Shown here piece after piece: positions 9,018-20,705 of a DNA stretch of 64,000 bases; the stretch's first letter is position 1; the number at the start of each line of letters is the position of its first letter. Position numbers and translations under genes: made by a program. Origin of the DNA: Symsagittifera roscoffensis (Eukaryota > Xenacoelomorpha > Acoela > Convolutidae); NCBI RefSeq assembly GCF_963678635.1, contig NC_087070.1, positions 39,912,397 to 39,976,396 of the forward strand. The letters are read 5' to 3'. The notes beneath the pieces were generated by a model, which saw only the letters and a program-made list of their open reading frames with translations, searched no databases and was not told the DNA's origin.

Positions 9018-10184
9018 ATGGATTCCCAACAAAAAAATGCTCATTTTCAAAGGAAAACCCGAAAATTTTCCTGTATGGTGTGATTGATTCCTAGCTCATA
9101 TTGAAGCTAAAAACCTAGGTGTAGAATCTGAAAAAAATAGCGAAGTCAACAGAGATGCTGTTCTGAGGAAGTTGTATCAGGAAATCATTATGCAACTTAA
9201 TGATGCTACTATGCACATGAATGATCATTAATCAGAATAACAGGAATGGATTCGAAAAATGGAAATACTTGCAAAAAAACATTTGAGCAGATTCGAACCA
9301 GCCAAATTATTGTGCTTTGGCAAGAGTGAATGGAACTCAAGAAAAACGGTGAATCGATGATAGATTTTCTAAACAAAGTGGACAATCTGCATAGATTGTG
9401 TTCAAAGGACAATCTGCATATAAAAAGATCAGCGACAACCTGAAAAAAGCCATAGTTTTTAAAGCATTGCCACAAAATACGACTCATTCATAGCTGCAAT
9501 ACAGTTCCAGCAGATATCGTATCTACAATTAAAAGAGCGACTGATTGAACGATCACTTGAGTGGAGCTCAAACAAACAAGATACGAGTTCTACGACGTCC
9601 ATTGCGGCTCCAGCGATTCATAGAACTGGCCGAGGACGATACAATGGAGGAACTGGACAAGGAAACAAAAAACCTTGTACTGTAAAAAGTGTGGATGTGT
9701 GTATCATTCACACTTCTGACATTTCCTATGCAAAGTAGTTTGCAAACAAGCAGAAGTCGAGCAACCGTTTCTCTGGGTGGTTTCTCTGGGTTTGCACTAA
9801 CTGCAATTTCAAATGGCTCGATGGATAGACATTGTTATAGACTGTTGATGCACGAACCATATCATTTCAGACAAATCAAAGTTCAAGACGCTTTCTATGC
9901 TGGAAGGGGACGGAAGTGCGATATTTATTACTAATGGGGATGGGAGGCAACAGCGAGTACAAGGTGTTGGAAAAGTTTGCCTCCCATTCTACGATCGTAA
10001 TAAAGCTAAGTACACGTTTAATCTCCAGCGCGCATTGTATGTGCAGAGCTTCAAATTTCTTTTGATATCAGTTTCACTTCTAGTTAAGCAAGGAAACACG
10101 GTGATTTTAAACCAAAATCCGCATATACGTATGGGACAACAAAAATTTTATTTTATTGAAAGAGATGGTATTTTTTGGTTTTAA
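9018..10184 (+). pseudogene. Copia gag and protease remnant
   Basis: ATG at 9018 opens MDSQQKNAHFQRKTRKFSC, after which stops and shifts follow. Around 9670-9710 a damaged zinc knuckle reads YCKKCGCVYHSHF before a stop. Near 9815-9870 the protease motif region reads IDC-stop-CTNHIISDKSKF, so a stop lies in the active-site loop. The piece 9897-10184 (GDGRQQRVQGVGKVCLP and on) continues the protease/linker region in one clean frame. Confidence 0.7.
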
Positions 10185-10189
10185 CATAG

Positions 10190-11060
10190 TGCAGAAGAGC
10201 CGAATATGTCGGCATTGTCTATTGCTAAGCGGCATGCAACGTTTTCACATGCAAATTGTGAAACATTGAAGAAAACTGCAAATCAAGCAGTAAAAGGCAT
10301 GGTTATTTCCGGTTCATTGGCAACCGATAAGTGTACTACGTGTTCAGAATGTAAGATATCTACGTCTGACATATCTTAAAACCCTCTAAAAGTTAGGGCA
10401 ATTCAAAAATTTGAACTGGTCCACAGTGACATTTGTGGACCTTTTCCGGAATCATTGCATGGAAACAAAATGCAGTATCTTTTATTGACGATTTTTCAAG
10501 GTATGCAACAGTATATTTTATGGCCTCTAAAGGCGATTCGTTAGCAAAATTAGAACTTTTTTCATAATACGGTTGTCCAACCATGTAATGTAACTGGATT
10601 TACACTCAGGTCAGATAATGGCGGGGAATATATCTCACGCAAATTTCAAAGTTTTTTCCAAGAATAAGAGTATTGACAGCAATTTATAAGTCCTTATTCT
10701 CCTCATCAAAATGGTATAGCCGAACGCTAATGGCCAACGATTTTTGACAATGCACGGGCTCTTTTTTATTGTCAAAGCTACCAAAATATTTTTGGGTAAG
10801 GGCAGTTGATACTGTAGTATACACAAGAAATCGTGTACTAACATCTGCTATTAATGATGATAAAACATCCTACAAAATGTTTTTTTGGAAAGCAACCCAG
10901 TGTTCATCAATCAAAATTTTTTGGTTGCATATGCATATCAAAATAAGAAATCCACCAGCGCAAGCTATTACGCAAAGGCAAAAAGGCAGTTTTTACTTAT
11001 TATGACGGCTCAAGTCCTGCATATATTTTGTATGATTTTGTGAAAAAGGAATTTTAGCGC
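10190..11060 (+). pseudogene. Copia integrase remnant
   Basis: The GAG-pre-integrase zinc region is recognisable (KRHATFSHANCETLKK, then DKCTTCSECK). VHSDICGPF holds the first catalytic Asp (about 10420-10446), SDNGGEYIS the second (about 10611-10637), and SPHQNGIAER the glutamate region (about 10700-10728), followed at once by a stop. KTSYKMFFWKATQ continues the C-terminal half. Stops occur throughout. Confidence 0.75.
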
Positions 11061-11676
11061 TCTCGGAATGTGACATTTCACGAAGAACAATTCCCAGATC
11101 TCCATAGTGGATAAAGGCCTGCTTTTGTTTTGCATTTTCCGGGCAATGATCCAGTGGGGGTTGTCACAGATTCAGTGGGGGTCAATAAAGCACAAACAAA
11201 GGCATCTGATGCACATGAAGTATTGCCTACTCTTGAACAGCCGTTATCACCCACAGGGGGAGCTACTTCTAAAACTATCGATACTTCTCAAAGAGTATCT
11301 TAAGCGTCTAGTCCTCATAATGGGCAAATGGAGATTCAAGATACTCCAATCTACTTAGATACACGTGAAAATTAAACAACTCGTGAAAACTAAAATGAAT
11401 TTGATATATCTGATGCCATTGAGTCTTCTCCTCACACTCCAACTGCAGACAATCTGCAAAACACTACTTTCCCCACTCCTGACAGTTAGATACATTTTTT
11501 ACCAAAACGTTCTTTATCATCTAAGCTAAGAGAACAATTTGTGAGTGATGAAGAACTTTCTACTGCTTTGGGACTTGACATTCCTACAACTAATAGGGCT
11601 GGTCGGATGATTCGAAGAACTGCATGGCACACACAACGATTATGATTTTTCTACTGACGAAAACTGTAACTTTGCA

Positions 11677-13162
11677 ATGGTTGCTAGCGTCAATGGCAAT
11701 GTTCCACTTAATTATGAGGAAGTGATTTTGTCAGCTGATGCTGAAAAATGGCAAGCTGCAATGCAAAAAGAATTCAAAAGTCTTTTAGAAAATAAAACAT
11801 GGGTTCTTGTGGCTTTACCTTCTGGAAAACCATCAACGAAAGGCAAATGGGCTTTTGATACAAAGCGTAAAGCAATGGTTCAATTTAACGATAAAAGGCA
11901 CGTTTTGTGGCTAAGGTCAAGTTTATGGACAAATTCATACTGAGAATTTTTCACCTACTACTAGTATGACAGTTATTCGCTTATTATTTGCCATTGCAGC
12001 ACAACATGGTTTAAAAATTCGACTAATTGATGTCAAAACAGCTTTTTTGAGTTCTACTTTCTCAATGAACGTATTTACGGTTTAAAACAAGCGAGTCGAG
12101 CTTGGAATCAGTTTCTAACAAAATTTTTATGGGAACTTGGTTACTTCAGAAGCTCTGTTGACACCTGTTTATTTTATCATCCTAAGAAAATGAGTTTCAT
12201 TGCTTTGTTTGTTAATGATATGATAGTTTTTGATGTTGACGAACTGTCATTACAAGAGCTGATTGCCAATCTTGGGAGGCGGATTCGTATTGAAGATAAA
12301 AGCGTTCCCGAATCGTTCTTGGGAAAAAAATTCACGTTGGTGAAAAACATATAATTTTTTTCAAGAAAGATAAGTAAAAAAGTTAATCGAAAAATGGAAT
12401 ATGCAAAATTGGAAACTGGTTTATGAACCTGTGGTTACATCTAAAAATGCAACTGATGATAAAAATCTAACAGATTGTTCCCTTTTTCAGCAGTTAGTGG
12501 TGGCGTTATTGTATTTAGCTGAAACAACTAGGCCGGATGTTGCTTTTGCAGTAAACTTACTCTCTCAAGCGTTCAAAAGTCCAACAGTGCAAGATTTTAT
12601 TGCAGCAAAAAGAGTACTACGCTATTTAAAGGGCACCAATTATTTCATTTCTTATTCATGACATGATAATGGTCTAGGTATTTTTGCGTACAGTGATGCC
12701 GATCGGACAAGCGACGCAAAGACCAGAACATTTGTATCTGGCATGATTATTAAATTAAATGAGTCAGACTCACCGGTAATTTGGCGAACTGCTAAACATA
12801 GTTCGGCATCATTATCTACATGTGAATTGGAATATATGGCTCTATCGGCCTTGGCTCAGGAAGTGTTGTTCCTGAAACCTGTATTTGAGAGTGTTAACTA
12901 TAAAATTTTTCTTCCTATTTTGCTTAGTTACAACCAAGGAGTAATCTGTGTAGCTCATGAAACAGCTTCAAGGTCGAGAGCCAAACATATCGACATTAAA
13001 GTACACTTTGTTCGAGAACAAATTCGCTCTGGTAAGATGACGTTAAAGTATCTTCCCACTACGATTATGGTTGCGGATGTTCTGACAAAAGGACTTCCAC
13101 GTATTCGTTTGGCGCAGATTTGCAAGCTACTCGTTGAAGTGCCCTTTGAGGGGGAATCTTGA
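11677..13162 (+). pseudogene. Copia reverse transcriptase and RNase H remnant
   Basis: The RT starts with NYEEVILSADAEKWQAAMQK (about 11710-11769), a hallmark of RVT_2. IRLIDVKTAFL follows near 12020. The active site near 12208 reads LFVNDMIVF, with Asn where the first catalytic Asp of YVDD should be. RNase H pieces at 12401-12661 and 12743-13162 include AYSDADRTSDAKTRTFVSG, SLSTCELEYMAL, KHIDIKVHFVRE and DVLTKGLPR, all typical copia motifs. Several stops and frame changes separate them. Confidence 0.82.
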
Positions 13163-13244
13163 AATACTCGTCTGCGATTGGTCAATTTTCAGACATGATT
13201 GTTTAGAACCAAAAGACTCTAAGCGAATTGTAATTGCTATATTC

Positions 13245-13254
13245 GTGAAAGGAG
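13245..13254 (+). promoter_or_regulatory. Polypurine tract of copia element
   Basis: gtgaaaggag lies immediately before the 3' LTR, where plus-strand priming is expected. Confidence 0.6.
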
Positions 13255-13410
13255 TGAAACAAAATTGACTTATGACTTTTAACTTTTTAAATGACACCAA
13301 AAATAATGCGGTTAAACAAAGGTTGTTGATTTTGACTTAAACCACTTCAATGGAAATTATGATAAGAAATTATTTTTGTTTTTCAACATCGAGACGTACT
13401 ATTATAAGAT
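13255..13410 (+). repeat. 3' LTR of Ty1/copia element
   Basis: It starts TGAAACAAAATTGACTTATG and matches the 5' LTR at 8822-8978. The end is uncertain by about 15 bases. BEL/Pao coding resumes at about 13426 with PPSVPHQFEAW. Confidence 0.78.
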
Positions 13411-13419
13411 AGTGAAAGT

Positions 13420-13959
13420 ATAAACCACCTAGTGTCCCACATCAATTTGAAGCTTGGTTGGCATTTACAATCTCAGGGTCAACAAAACTGACTGACGAGG
13501 TCTTGAATACTACTATGTATCTGGTCAAAAATTTGGTCAACATCCGTTCATTCACTGCCGTTTCCTAGTATTCTTGAACTTTTGACGCCAATTGTTTTTC
13601 CAGTGCGTCAGTACAGTTTGACAATTCCGTCCTCAAACTTGTTCGAAAAAATTTCTCACTCAAAACGCTATGCCCTTGTGCGCTCTTACGCAAATGCAAT
13701 TTGAAAGCGATGGTTAAATTAGAACGTCCGGATACTCAACAAGAAAATTATGTGGCTTGGTCCTCCCGAAGATACCTTGAAAACTGGAGTTCTAGTGTGG
13801 TTGAATGAATCGGTAAGTCCTAGGGGCTACTACTCGCTAGCGCGCGTAACATCGTTACACTACGAAAAAGACAACGCCACCCGTTCCAAAAATGTGCCAG
13901 TCGGTCATATTTGGAAGTTTGACCTTGAGAAAAGCGAAAAACACTTGATTTTGGAGTGA
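13420..13959 (+). pseudogene. BEL/Pao integrase, C-terminal part, after copia insertion
   Basis: PPSVPHQFEAW continues the split integrase (family motif PPxxPHFGGxWE, with the glutamate region). KLTDEVLNTTMYLVKNLVN (about 13486-13542) matches the LTDEVL-x-T motif. The end is nearly clean: 13750-13959 encodes LKTGVLVWLNESVSPRGYYS and then LARVTSLHYEKDNATRSKNV, the typical BEL/Pao C-terminal domain, with a stop at 13957-13959. Stops occur in the middle of the stretch. Confidence 0.85.
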
Positions 13960-14940
13960 AATTTAGTTTTTCAAAAATTCGAATGGAGCCTGTCATGCAC
14001 GATTTTCTCGCGATAACTGAAAGTCAAAAAAGAGAAGTCAGAACAATCGAGTGACAATCGCGGGAAAGTTGCAAGATAAATCACTAGGAAATTGCCATTC
14101 GCAATTTACGAGACAATAATAATCTAGAGTAGAGCTGTCCTATTTGAAATAGAAGACAGAGTGTTCCTGAGAACTGGACAATTATCCAACTGGTCAACTA
14201 TTAGAACTGGACCAGAGTGAACCTTCGGTAGAAAGGTGGACAGCTTGAGTGTCCCAATGGTCCACATAAAACTACATCCTAGAGTTAAAACTTGTCCTTG
14301 TCATTGAAACATTAACACTCATTTAGTTACGTTATTTAATTCTCGAGTTAATTACCGACTGAAGTACTTCCCTTTCTTGAGTGTGCTACGATGTGAGTAC
14401 TTAATTTAAATTTCTAGAGTGTGTTTTATGATTGTTATGTTGAGGTAAGGCGAGTTTTAGGTTGATCCATCTGAAATGGATCAAAGTTCCACTGTCTAAT
14501 AAAAAGTAACTTAACGGATTGTTCCGACCCGGTTTTTAACGGCGTTCATGTATTTTGGGTATCTAGAGACCTAAGTATGGGGACGTTCTTAATTCTAGAG
14601 TGGGGGGATATTTTAGTAGTAGCCTTTAAGCTTTAACGGGTCGTAGTCTCATGTCACAAACGAACCGAATTGGCTCCGACTGATTTGAGGTAGAAAAACA
14701 CAAGAGATAGTGTCCCTGACTCTTGAGCCAATGGTTATAGGGCCTATTTTTCTAAAGCCTCATGTGTGACTGCAGTAGACGAATGTTACAAAACTATAGA
14801 ACCAGTTCAGGAAATCACATCCGCCGCTTGTCAAGCTCCTTCTGGTTCTCGCTACTTCGGGGGGCGGAGGATATTGTTGCTACATTGCATTAAAACAAAT
14901 GTTTATTTGAACATATGCTAAATCAGCGAAGCCGCTACAG
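13960..14940 (+). other. BEL/Pao 3' untranslated region and possible 3' LTR
   Basis: This region has no coding signal. A purine run agagtgggggga (14596-14607) could be the polypurine tract, placing a 3' LTR at about 14608-14940 that ends in ctaca. No matching 5' LTR was found before 3126, so this boundary is inference only. Confidence 0.3.
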
Positions 14941-15507
14941 TACAGCGTTTAGCTTAGGCGACTGTCAGTATGGCTTATTTCAGCCAGTGGTTCGAGTTTC
15001 TTTGCAAGCTTGAAAGCAAATAAAGCCTGAATTAAACCAAGAAAACGAAAAAAGATAATATTTATGGCTTCACCTTCAGTTTTTTGTCGTTCATTGGCCT
15101 CAAAACTTTCCGGAACTGTGATTGAATTGAGGGACTAAAATTAGTTTAAAAAACAATTCGATGAAAAATGGGCTTTTTACGTTAATTTTGCCTAATTTTT
15201 TTTAATTTCCAGGCAATTTGTCAAACTTTGTTGCTATCTACTACAGCGAGCACAAATCATACATTTTAAAAGGTTTTTTGTTTAATGGAAAATTCCTGTT
15301 GCGTTTTCAATGTTGCTTAGTACAATTGGAGGGCGTTCCGTTGCAAACTGAGACGAACTGTGGCGCCAAACTGAAGGAACATTTTCAAGATTCCTGGTAT
15401 CTATGAGCAAAATCGTTTGATTTGACTCCACGCCAGTCACGGTTAGCAGAAGAAAAATATACAAGTAAATACTGACTAATTTCCATCATATATTTAGTTC
15501 ATTTGTC
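14941..15507. other. Unassigned AT-rich DNA
   Basis: I see no gene, repeat family or structural RNA here. Short open frames are not supported by any motif. Confidence 0.5.
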
Positions 15508-15775
15508 GGCTCTTTACCATTAGAGTCCCCCCCCTCTCTCTCCCCCCTCTCTATCCCCCCCCTCTCTCCCCCCCCCCCCCAACTGCAAGTTTTACAAATT
15601 AAATCATTGTTCACATTGTCCGATTTTTAAAACAAATGATGTGCAGTTAATTAGGCATGATAAACATATTTGGTCTTCATAATAAACCTTGTTATACCAC
15701 TCGTTAGACCAAAAAAGCGGATGCTCTTGCAATTGGGGTGGAGGGGGGCAAATTTGTAAGAAGTGGAAAACAGCG
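15508..15775. mobile_element. MITE family A, degenerate copy
   Basis: It begins ggctctttacc and carries expanded C/CT tracts (15527-15581). Its interior matches family A (catatttggtcttcataata, then ccactcgtta). The right end is eroded (gaagtggaaaacagcgc). No target duplication is visible. Confidence 0.65.
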
Positions 15776-16304
15776 CAATCGGCATAATGAAAAAATTAAC
15801 TATTATGAACCTATATTTTTCAACCTTTGCATCGTAACATCGCTCATGTATCCATAATAACGCCTAAAACAACTACGAAAATACCCACCATACTCAGTGG
15901 TCTGATAACACAAAAATTATAGTCCCCTCAACACTGTGACTTTATCATGATAGTCGGGCTATAAATTGCGGGATATGATTAAAATCTAAAAATAAATTAT
16001 AGTGAAAATATAGGGCGTCAGCCCCGTTTTTTTAACTGGAAATTTCATTGGAAGTTTGCAAGATTGAATGATATACCTGTGCCTGAGTACCAGTCTGTCT
16101 ACTATGGCTGATGACTTGGTTGTGAGTGAGGGCCAAGAGTCACTTCTCCTCAGAATCGATTATGCACGTGTTTTGAAACTGAGCAAAAATATCGGATAAT
16201 TCTCGAGCGTTTGCCCTTCTCGGTTCAATGTCATGGTAACAAATCTACTTCTGCTACCATTGATGGCACTAAGGGACTTCACTTTGAAACAGCACAAAAA
16301 ATGA
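15776..16304. other. Unassigned DNA
   Basis: No gene or repeat was recognised in this stretch. Confidence 0.5.
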
Positions 16305-16362
16305 GGACTCTTTCTCATAAAAATGATAGTTGTGTGAGGTGGGAAGGGGGAGGGAAAAAAGC
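16305..16362. mobile_element. MITE family A, short fragment
   Basis: ggactctttctc at the left and ggtgggaagggggagggaaa followed by aaagcc at the right resemble the two ends of family A, brought together by an internal deletion. The assignment is tentative. Confidence 0.4.
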
Positions 16363-16825
16363 CAGAAAAGGAATGCGTTTGTAATACCCAGACATTGGGG
16401 TCAGTTTCGTGAGGGTGAATGCATGTGGCTGATCCTAGGTAGAGTTGCTAGCTTCATTTGAACCTATTTATTTGTAATTAATTTGATGCCAAATTTATTT
16501 TGAGGCTTGTGATTTTGCTGGAATTCAATTTATTATTTATTATGATGATTTTTTCAATTTTTATCAAATGAAGACAAGGAAGCCCCCCTCTCCCAATTTT
16601 CCCCCTTTCGATCTGTTAACTTAAAATATTTAAAACATTGGACAGTTCATTCCGATTGAAAAGAAATTTGTCTTGCAAACTAATCCCTAATCGCCTAAGT
16701 CTAAAAATATCTGCATTCATAACTTTGTAAATCTCCTGGCTACATGGTAAATAATTTCCCTTGTAAGGACAGCGACCAGAAAGTTAGAGTACAGAGGGCT
16801 ACGATTAATTTATGAGATAGGACTG

Positions 16826-17041
16826 GGCTCTTTTTCCTTTCCCCCCACCAGCGAAATTTTGAAAGTAAAAATTTATTCACATCATCGGATTGTTACAAAA
16901 ATGTGTATTTAGACATTACTAATTAGGCTATGACAAACATATTTGGTCTTCATACTTAACCTTGTAAAACCCCTCGTTACTTCATAAAATTGATTTAATT
17001 GTGAGGTGGGGGGGGGGGGGGGGAGGGAAGGAAAAAGAGCC
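16826..17041. mobile_element. MITE family A, 216 bp, near-perfect TSD
   Basis: The ends ggctctttttcctttccccc and ggaaaaagagcc match the copy at 2868-3074, as does the interior. It is flanked by taggactg (16818-16825) and tgggactg (17042-17049), a 7/8 target duplication. Confidence 0.82.
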
Positions 17042-17097
17042 TGGGACTGAATTGCTTTCTCATTGAATAGTTTCAGACAGAGTACACAGCTCTTTTT

Positions 17098-17300
17098 CCT
17101 CCCCCCCCCCCCCCTCCAAATCACACGATCATCAATTTTATTGTGTAACTAATGGTTCTAAAAAGTTAATGATTGAGACCGAATTTGTTTGCCATGGCCT
17201 AATTAGTCCGTATATGCAAATTTTCATAACAATCGAACTATGTAAACAAATTTTCTATTTTTAAATTTTTGCAGGTGGGGGAGAGGGGGAAGGGGAATCT
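17098..17300. mobile_element. MITE family A, inverted interior, right end worn
   Basis: It starts agctctttttcct with a long C tract. The interior reads as the reverse complement of the neighbouring copy at 16826-17041 (ggcctaattagtc, cataacaatcg). The right end dissolves in G-rich sequence. With its neighbour it forms an inverted pair that could fold into a long hairpin. Confidence 0.6.
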
Positions 17301-18256
17301 ATTTTTGGCTGGATAGCTTCTTGCAACTACTTAATCGAATACTGACCTTAATCTAACTTATGTTTTCTAGGCCTCAAAGATTCAACAGAAATACTAGAAA
17401 ACTATTAACGTTGGAGATCAACTTTATTTTGTGTAATTTAAAAACCACAAACTACAAAACACTCAGGTTTTACAGATAAAAAATGTTGTAGGGGTCAATC
17501 TTGGAAAATGATTGGCTGGTAGAAAAAAAACTTAACATTTATTTAAAGTTATACTGCAAGAAGCGATATTATTAACAAAACTTCACCTATCCGAGATTTA
17601 CTATAAGTTTTAGGGAGTTCATATTCTCCTTATTAATAGCTAGTTTATTCTATTCAAACAAGGTGTCTCCTCTATATTTCACGTAGAATTTAGGCCGGAA
17701 AAATTGCTGAAATCTTTTATAGTTGCATCCTGGTTCGTGTTTTTGGGTTCTAGTAGATGTGCCAGTTGCTGTTTGATAGAAAATGCTTCACTTAGCTTGG
17801 TAGGATTGTAAGCTCTGGTTTTGTATACGATTTTCCTCTGAAAATCAGATCGTAAAACAGATCTCTGATAGTCGACAAAGGAGTCCGAAGTGAGCAGGCG
17901 GAGAAACATAAAATGTTGTATGAGAAAATTGGGTACAGTTTGTTATAAGGGCGTTGTACTCAGTTTTACTCCCATGTGGAAACATCTTTTGGGCTTTTGT
18001 CGCAAAAAAACGTCCACACTGTGTTGCTTGTGTTGTTATTTCACGTGTCGCTATTGATATTGGGCGGAAAGCATTCATTTTACAATAATGATGATACATT
18101 CATGATGCAAAAGTTTCATTGTAAGTGCAAAGTTAAGCGTAAACGGCGAGTAAGATAATGTATATGAATGCAAAATTGTGTAAATTACTGGCTTGTACCC
18201 CCTCGCAAGTTAGACAAATATAAGATTTTCCACTCCAGCATTTACTTAAGAATAAT
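17301..18256. other. Unassigned DNA
   Basis: Open frames of 60-84 codons occur on both strands but overlap one another. None shows a recognisable motif or a splice structure I can defend. Confidence 0.45.
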
Positions 18257-18791
18257 TGTTCCGACTTTCGTAACGAAAGTAACGGAATATTTGTTCTCGG
18301 GGTGGGTTTTTTTTTCTTCAGACAAATTTCGACTTTTTAACTAGCCATTTTTGACGGAATTTTTTTTATCATTCAAAAAGTATTGTTATCCTGAGCTTAA
18401 ATTTGAAAAAATATTTCACCTGTGACCTTTTTTTTAAAGTTATGAGGGTTTAAATATTACCATTTTGGCCATTTTGGCCAATTTCGGGCAATTAACGCGC
18501 GCTATAATTCGCGCTATTAACGCGTAAGCCGAGATTTAATCCGTCTCAGAAATCGTTCCAAATTGGTTGAAGCAGGCTATTTGCCGCAATTGATTTGTTA
18601 CATGGAGCAAAATCTATCACTTTGTTTTTTTTTATGGTGTGAGGGGGTATTTTTTTCACGAAAAAATCTCAATTTTTGAGAAAAAAACTTTTTTTTTCTA
18701 TTACATTTGATATTTTCATTTTATTACTGCTCCATAGACCTTAAAAGACAGTCGGAACATTCAGGGATTTGCCCTGATACGAGCAGTCTTG
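18257..18791 (+). mobile_element. Helentron-like non-autonomous element (HINE), copy 1
   Basis: The left end is ttgttccgactttcg, forming a hairpin at 18259-18287 (actttcg/cgaaagt and ttccg/cggaa). Near the right end, agtcggaac (18750-18758) is the inverted copy of the left terminal gttccgact. A hairpin cagggatttgccctg (18762-18776) follows, and the element ends in gcagtcttg. The ends lie between T residues. Asymmetric inverted repeats, a 3' stem-loop and T-T insertion are the described features of helentron-derived elements. The second copy at 24600-26474 confirms both ends. Confidence 0.65.
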
Positions 18792-20705
18792 TTCTTTTAA
18801 GGGCTGTATGTGAAATGGGTGGTTCTTGTTGGCTGAGAAAATCCAAATTAGAACCAATTTAATCTTACGAGGAAGGGCAATTTTGTGTCTGTATGTTGCT
18901 GGATTTCAGAGACTAATCTTTAAACATTTTCCAAGGTGTAAGTGGATTCCACTTACAACATTTCAGTGAATTATGCGTACAACTACCTGTAACGTAAATT
19001 TTGTCGGCTCATTTGATGTGTCGAGGATTCACCAACAAGCGAATATGGCTAGCTGTCCTAGATTCCGCAACTGTAAGTGGATTCCGAAAAATGTAATTGA
19101 AATCCCCAATTGTAAAAGGAATCCGCGAAATTTGTAAGCGGAATCTGCAAATGTTAGCAAAGTTTATTTATTATTGAACTTGCATATGAACAAGTGAAAG
19201 CTAGAGCTTGAGTTCTTATCAGTAGCAATGCGGAAATTAAAAGCGAAGACTGGAACTTAGAGGCGAAGTATGGTCATCGATCAATTTAAAAGCTAATTAT
19301 TGTCATCGTAATCAACGAAGAAATTTTAAAATTGATTTAGTAAATTGGTCTTTAGAATTTGAGAAACACAGCCTGGGAAATACAACTACGTATAAATTCA
19401 TTTTTTTGAGCTAATGGGTTGAGAGTGTATGGAAACACAACGCTCAGCATATACCTATAAAATTATGCTGTGTGTTGGACGAGTGCTGTGTGTATTTTGT
19501 ATTCCATCAATCTCAAGTTCTGATCTAGTAGGTGGATAGTGAAGTAAGATCTTCAAGACAGTATTTGGGATGAGACGACAGAGTGAATTCAAATCATGAG
19601 AGCAGTATTTGAAAAGAGATGAAAACTCACTCAGTTTACACCCTAGGTAATACTGTGATTGAATCGTTCATAAAAAAAAACAATAAGATAGACAGGTCCT
19701 GCATAGCATGCGTATAGCACATAATTCTTTGAAAACTAAATTGCGTATAAATTTTTCATTTCAAAAATCTCTAGTAAATAAAAGACATAAATTAAAATAC
19801 TTCTACATGTATACGAATATGTATATGGAATCCGCAAAAAAATTCTACTTGCAATTGCGGATTCCACTTACAATTTGCGGATTCCGCAACAGCTCATTTT
19901 AATTAAACACATAACTTATTATTTGTTTGTGAGTTTCATAAGCTGTTCCCGATTTCGCAAATACTGTTGCGGATTCCGCAAATTTGTCTATTTTTGGAGC
20001 ATTTTGAGCGCTACAGTATTTAAGTATTTCTGTGAGGAATAAAAAGCAGCAAAAAAGTTGAAAAAATAGCATTGTTGCGAATTCCGCGGTAAATCTGATT
20101 TTGGTCTGTTGCGGAATCCGCTTACCATGCACAGAATGCAGAGTTTGGCCTCGGAATGAACAATTTACCCGACAAACGACTTCGGGGGATGTTATAATTG
20201 TTCCGATTCGTATTATAGTGCAAGCTGTACAAAAGACATTTTTTGTAATTTATTGCTTGGTACAAGGAATTATTGCAGTGTCCGTGGTAGGGGGTGAACA
20301 TGATAACTTTGAAAAACCGACTTTTCGTTGGTCCAATTTGAGCTGGCAAGATTGCGCTAGATCTTTGTGGGATTGTTCGGTATTGTTTGCGTAATGTTAA
20401 AATAAAATAAAAGTAGCTATTTTAGAAAAAGTTCTGCAGAGTATGTTTCTAACTTTGAGTTTGAAAACTAGAAAACTTGAAACAAAAATAAGAAACACAT
20501 CACGAAAATCAATATTTTGAAGAAAAAAAGTTTTTGTTTGTGGTTTAAATCAGGTAAGGTTTGAACTGCTCAATGGAAAACATACCCGCAGTTACTATTC
20601 AAGCGTTTCACGTGGAGTTTTAAATCAGCCGAAAAACAGAGGTATTTAAATAATGGAAATGTAGTATATGTGCTTAACCTGAAAAAATCAAATCATTATT
20701 TGCAG
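18792..20705. other. Region with dispersed GGATTCCGC palindromic motifs
   Basis: No gene was recognised. The near-palindrome ttgcggattccgcaa occurs exactly at 19875-19889 and 19967-19981. Variants occur near 18941, 19074, 19118, 19136, 19826, 19855, 20074 and 20109. The block at about 18880-19000 matches 24690-24800 inside HINE copy 2 (cgtgtctgtatgtt, ggattcca, acctgtaacgt), so this stretch may be a worn relative of that element. Confidence 0.5.

Larger units (their letters stand above)
8822..13410 (+). mobile_element. Ty1/copia retrotransposon, degenerate, nested in BEL/Pao
   Basis: Two short LTRs (about 157 bp), a primer site complementary to the anticodon arm of initiator tRNA-Met, a purine tract, and gag-protease-integrase-RT-RNase H in copia order are all visible. 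Many stops and frameshifts make it inactive. The LTRs differ at many positions, so the insertion is old. The BEL/Pao integrase continues on both sides, which proves the nesting. A convincing 5-bp target duplication was not found, probably through mutation or because the exact LTR end is uncertain. Confidence 0.88.
3126..13959 (+). mobile_element. Decayed BEL/Pao retrotransposon with nested insertions
   Basis: Scattered frames in order gag, reverse transcriptase, RNase H, integrase, all on the plus strand and full of stops and frameshifts, match BEL/Pao pol. Key peptides are FYVDDYLGF (RT), SISKLELQA (RNase H), RGKPSVIWTDTDTNF (integrase core) and the C-terminal LKTGVLVWLNESVSPRGYYS. A hAT-like MITE (4155-4588) interrupts the 5' half and a Ty1/copia element (about 8822-13410) interrupts the integrase. 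The RT segment occurs twice. No 5' LTR was recognised. The element is certainly dead. BEL/Pao elements are restricted to animals, which is the best host clue in the window. Confidence 0.85.

Noticed and set aside
17679-18099. Two overlapping minus-strand frames of 76 and 84 codons
   Set aside because: No recognisable domain or splice structure. They could be exon pieces, but nothing supports it.
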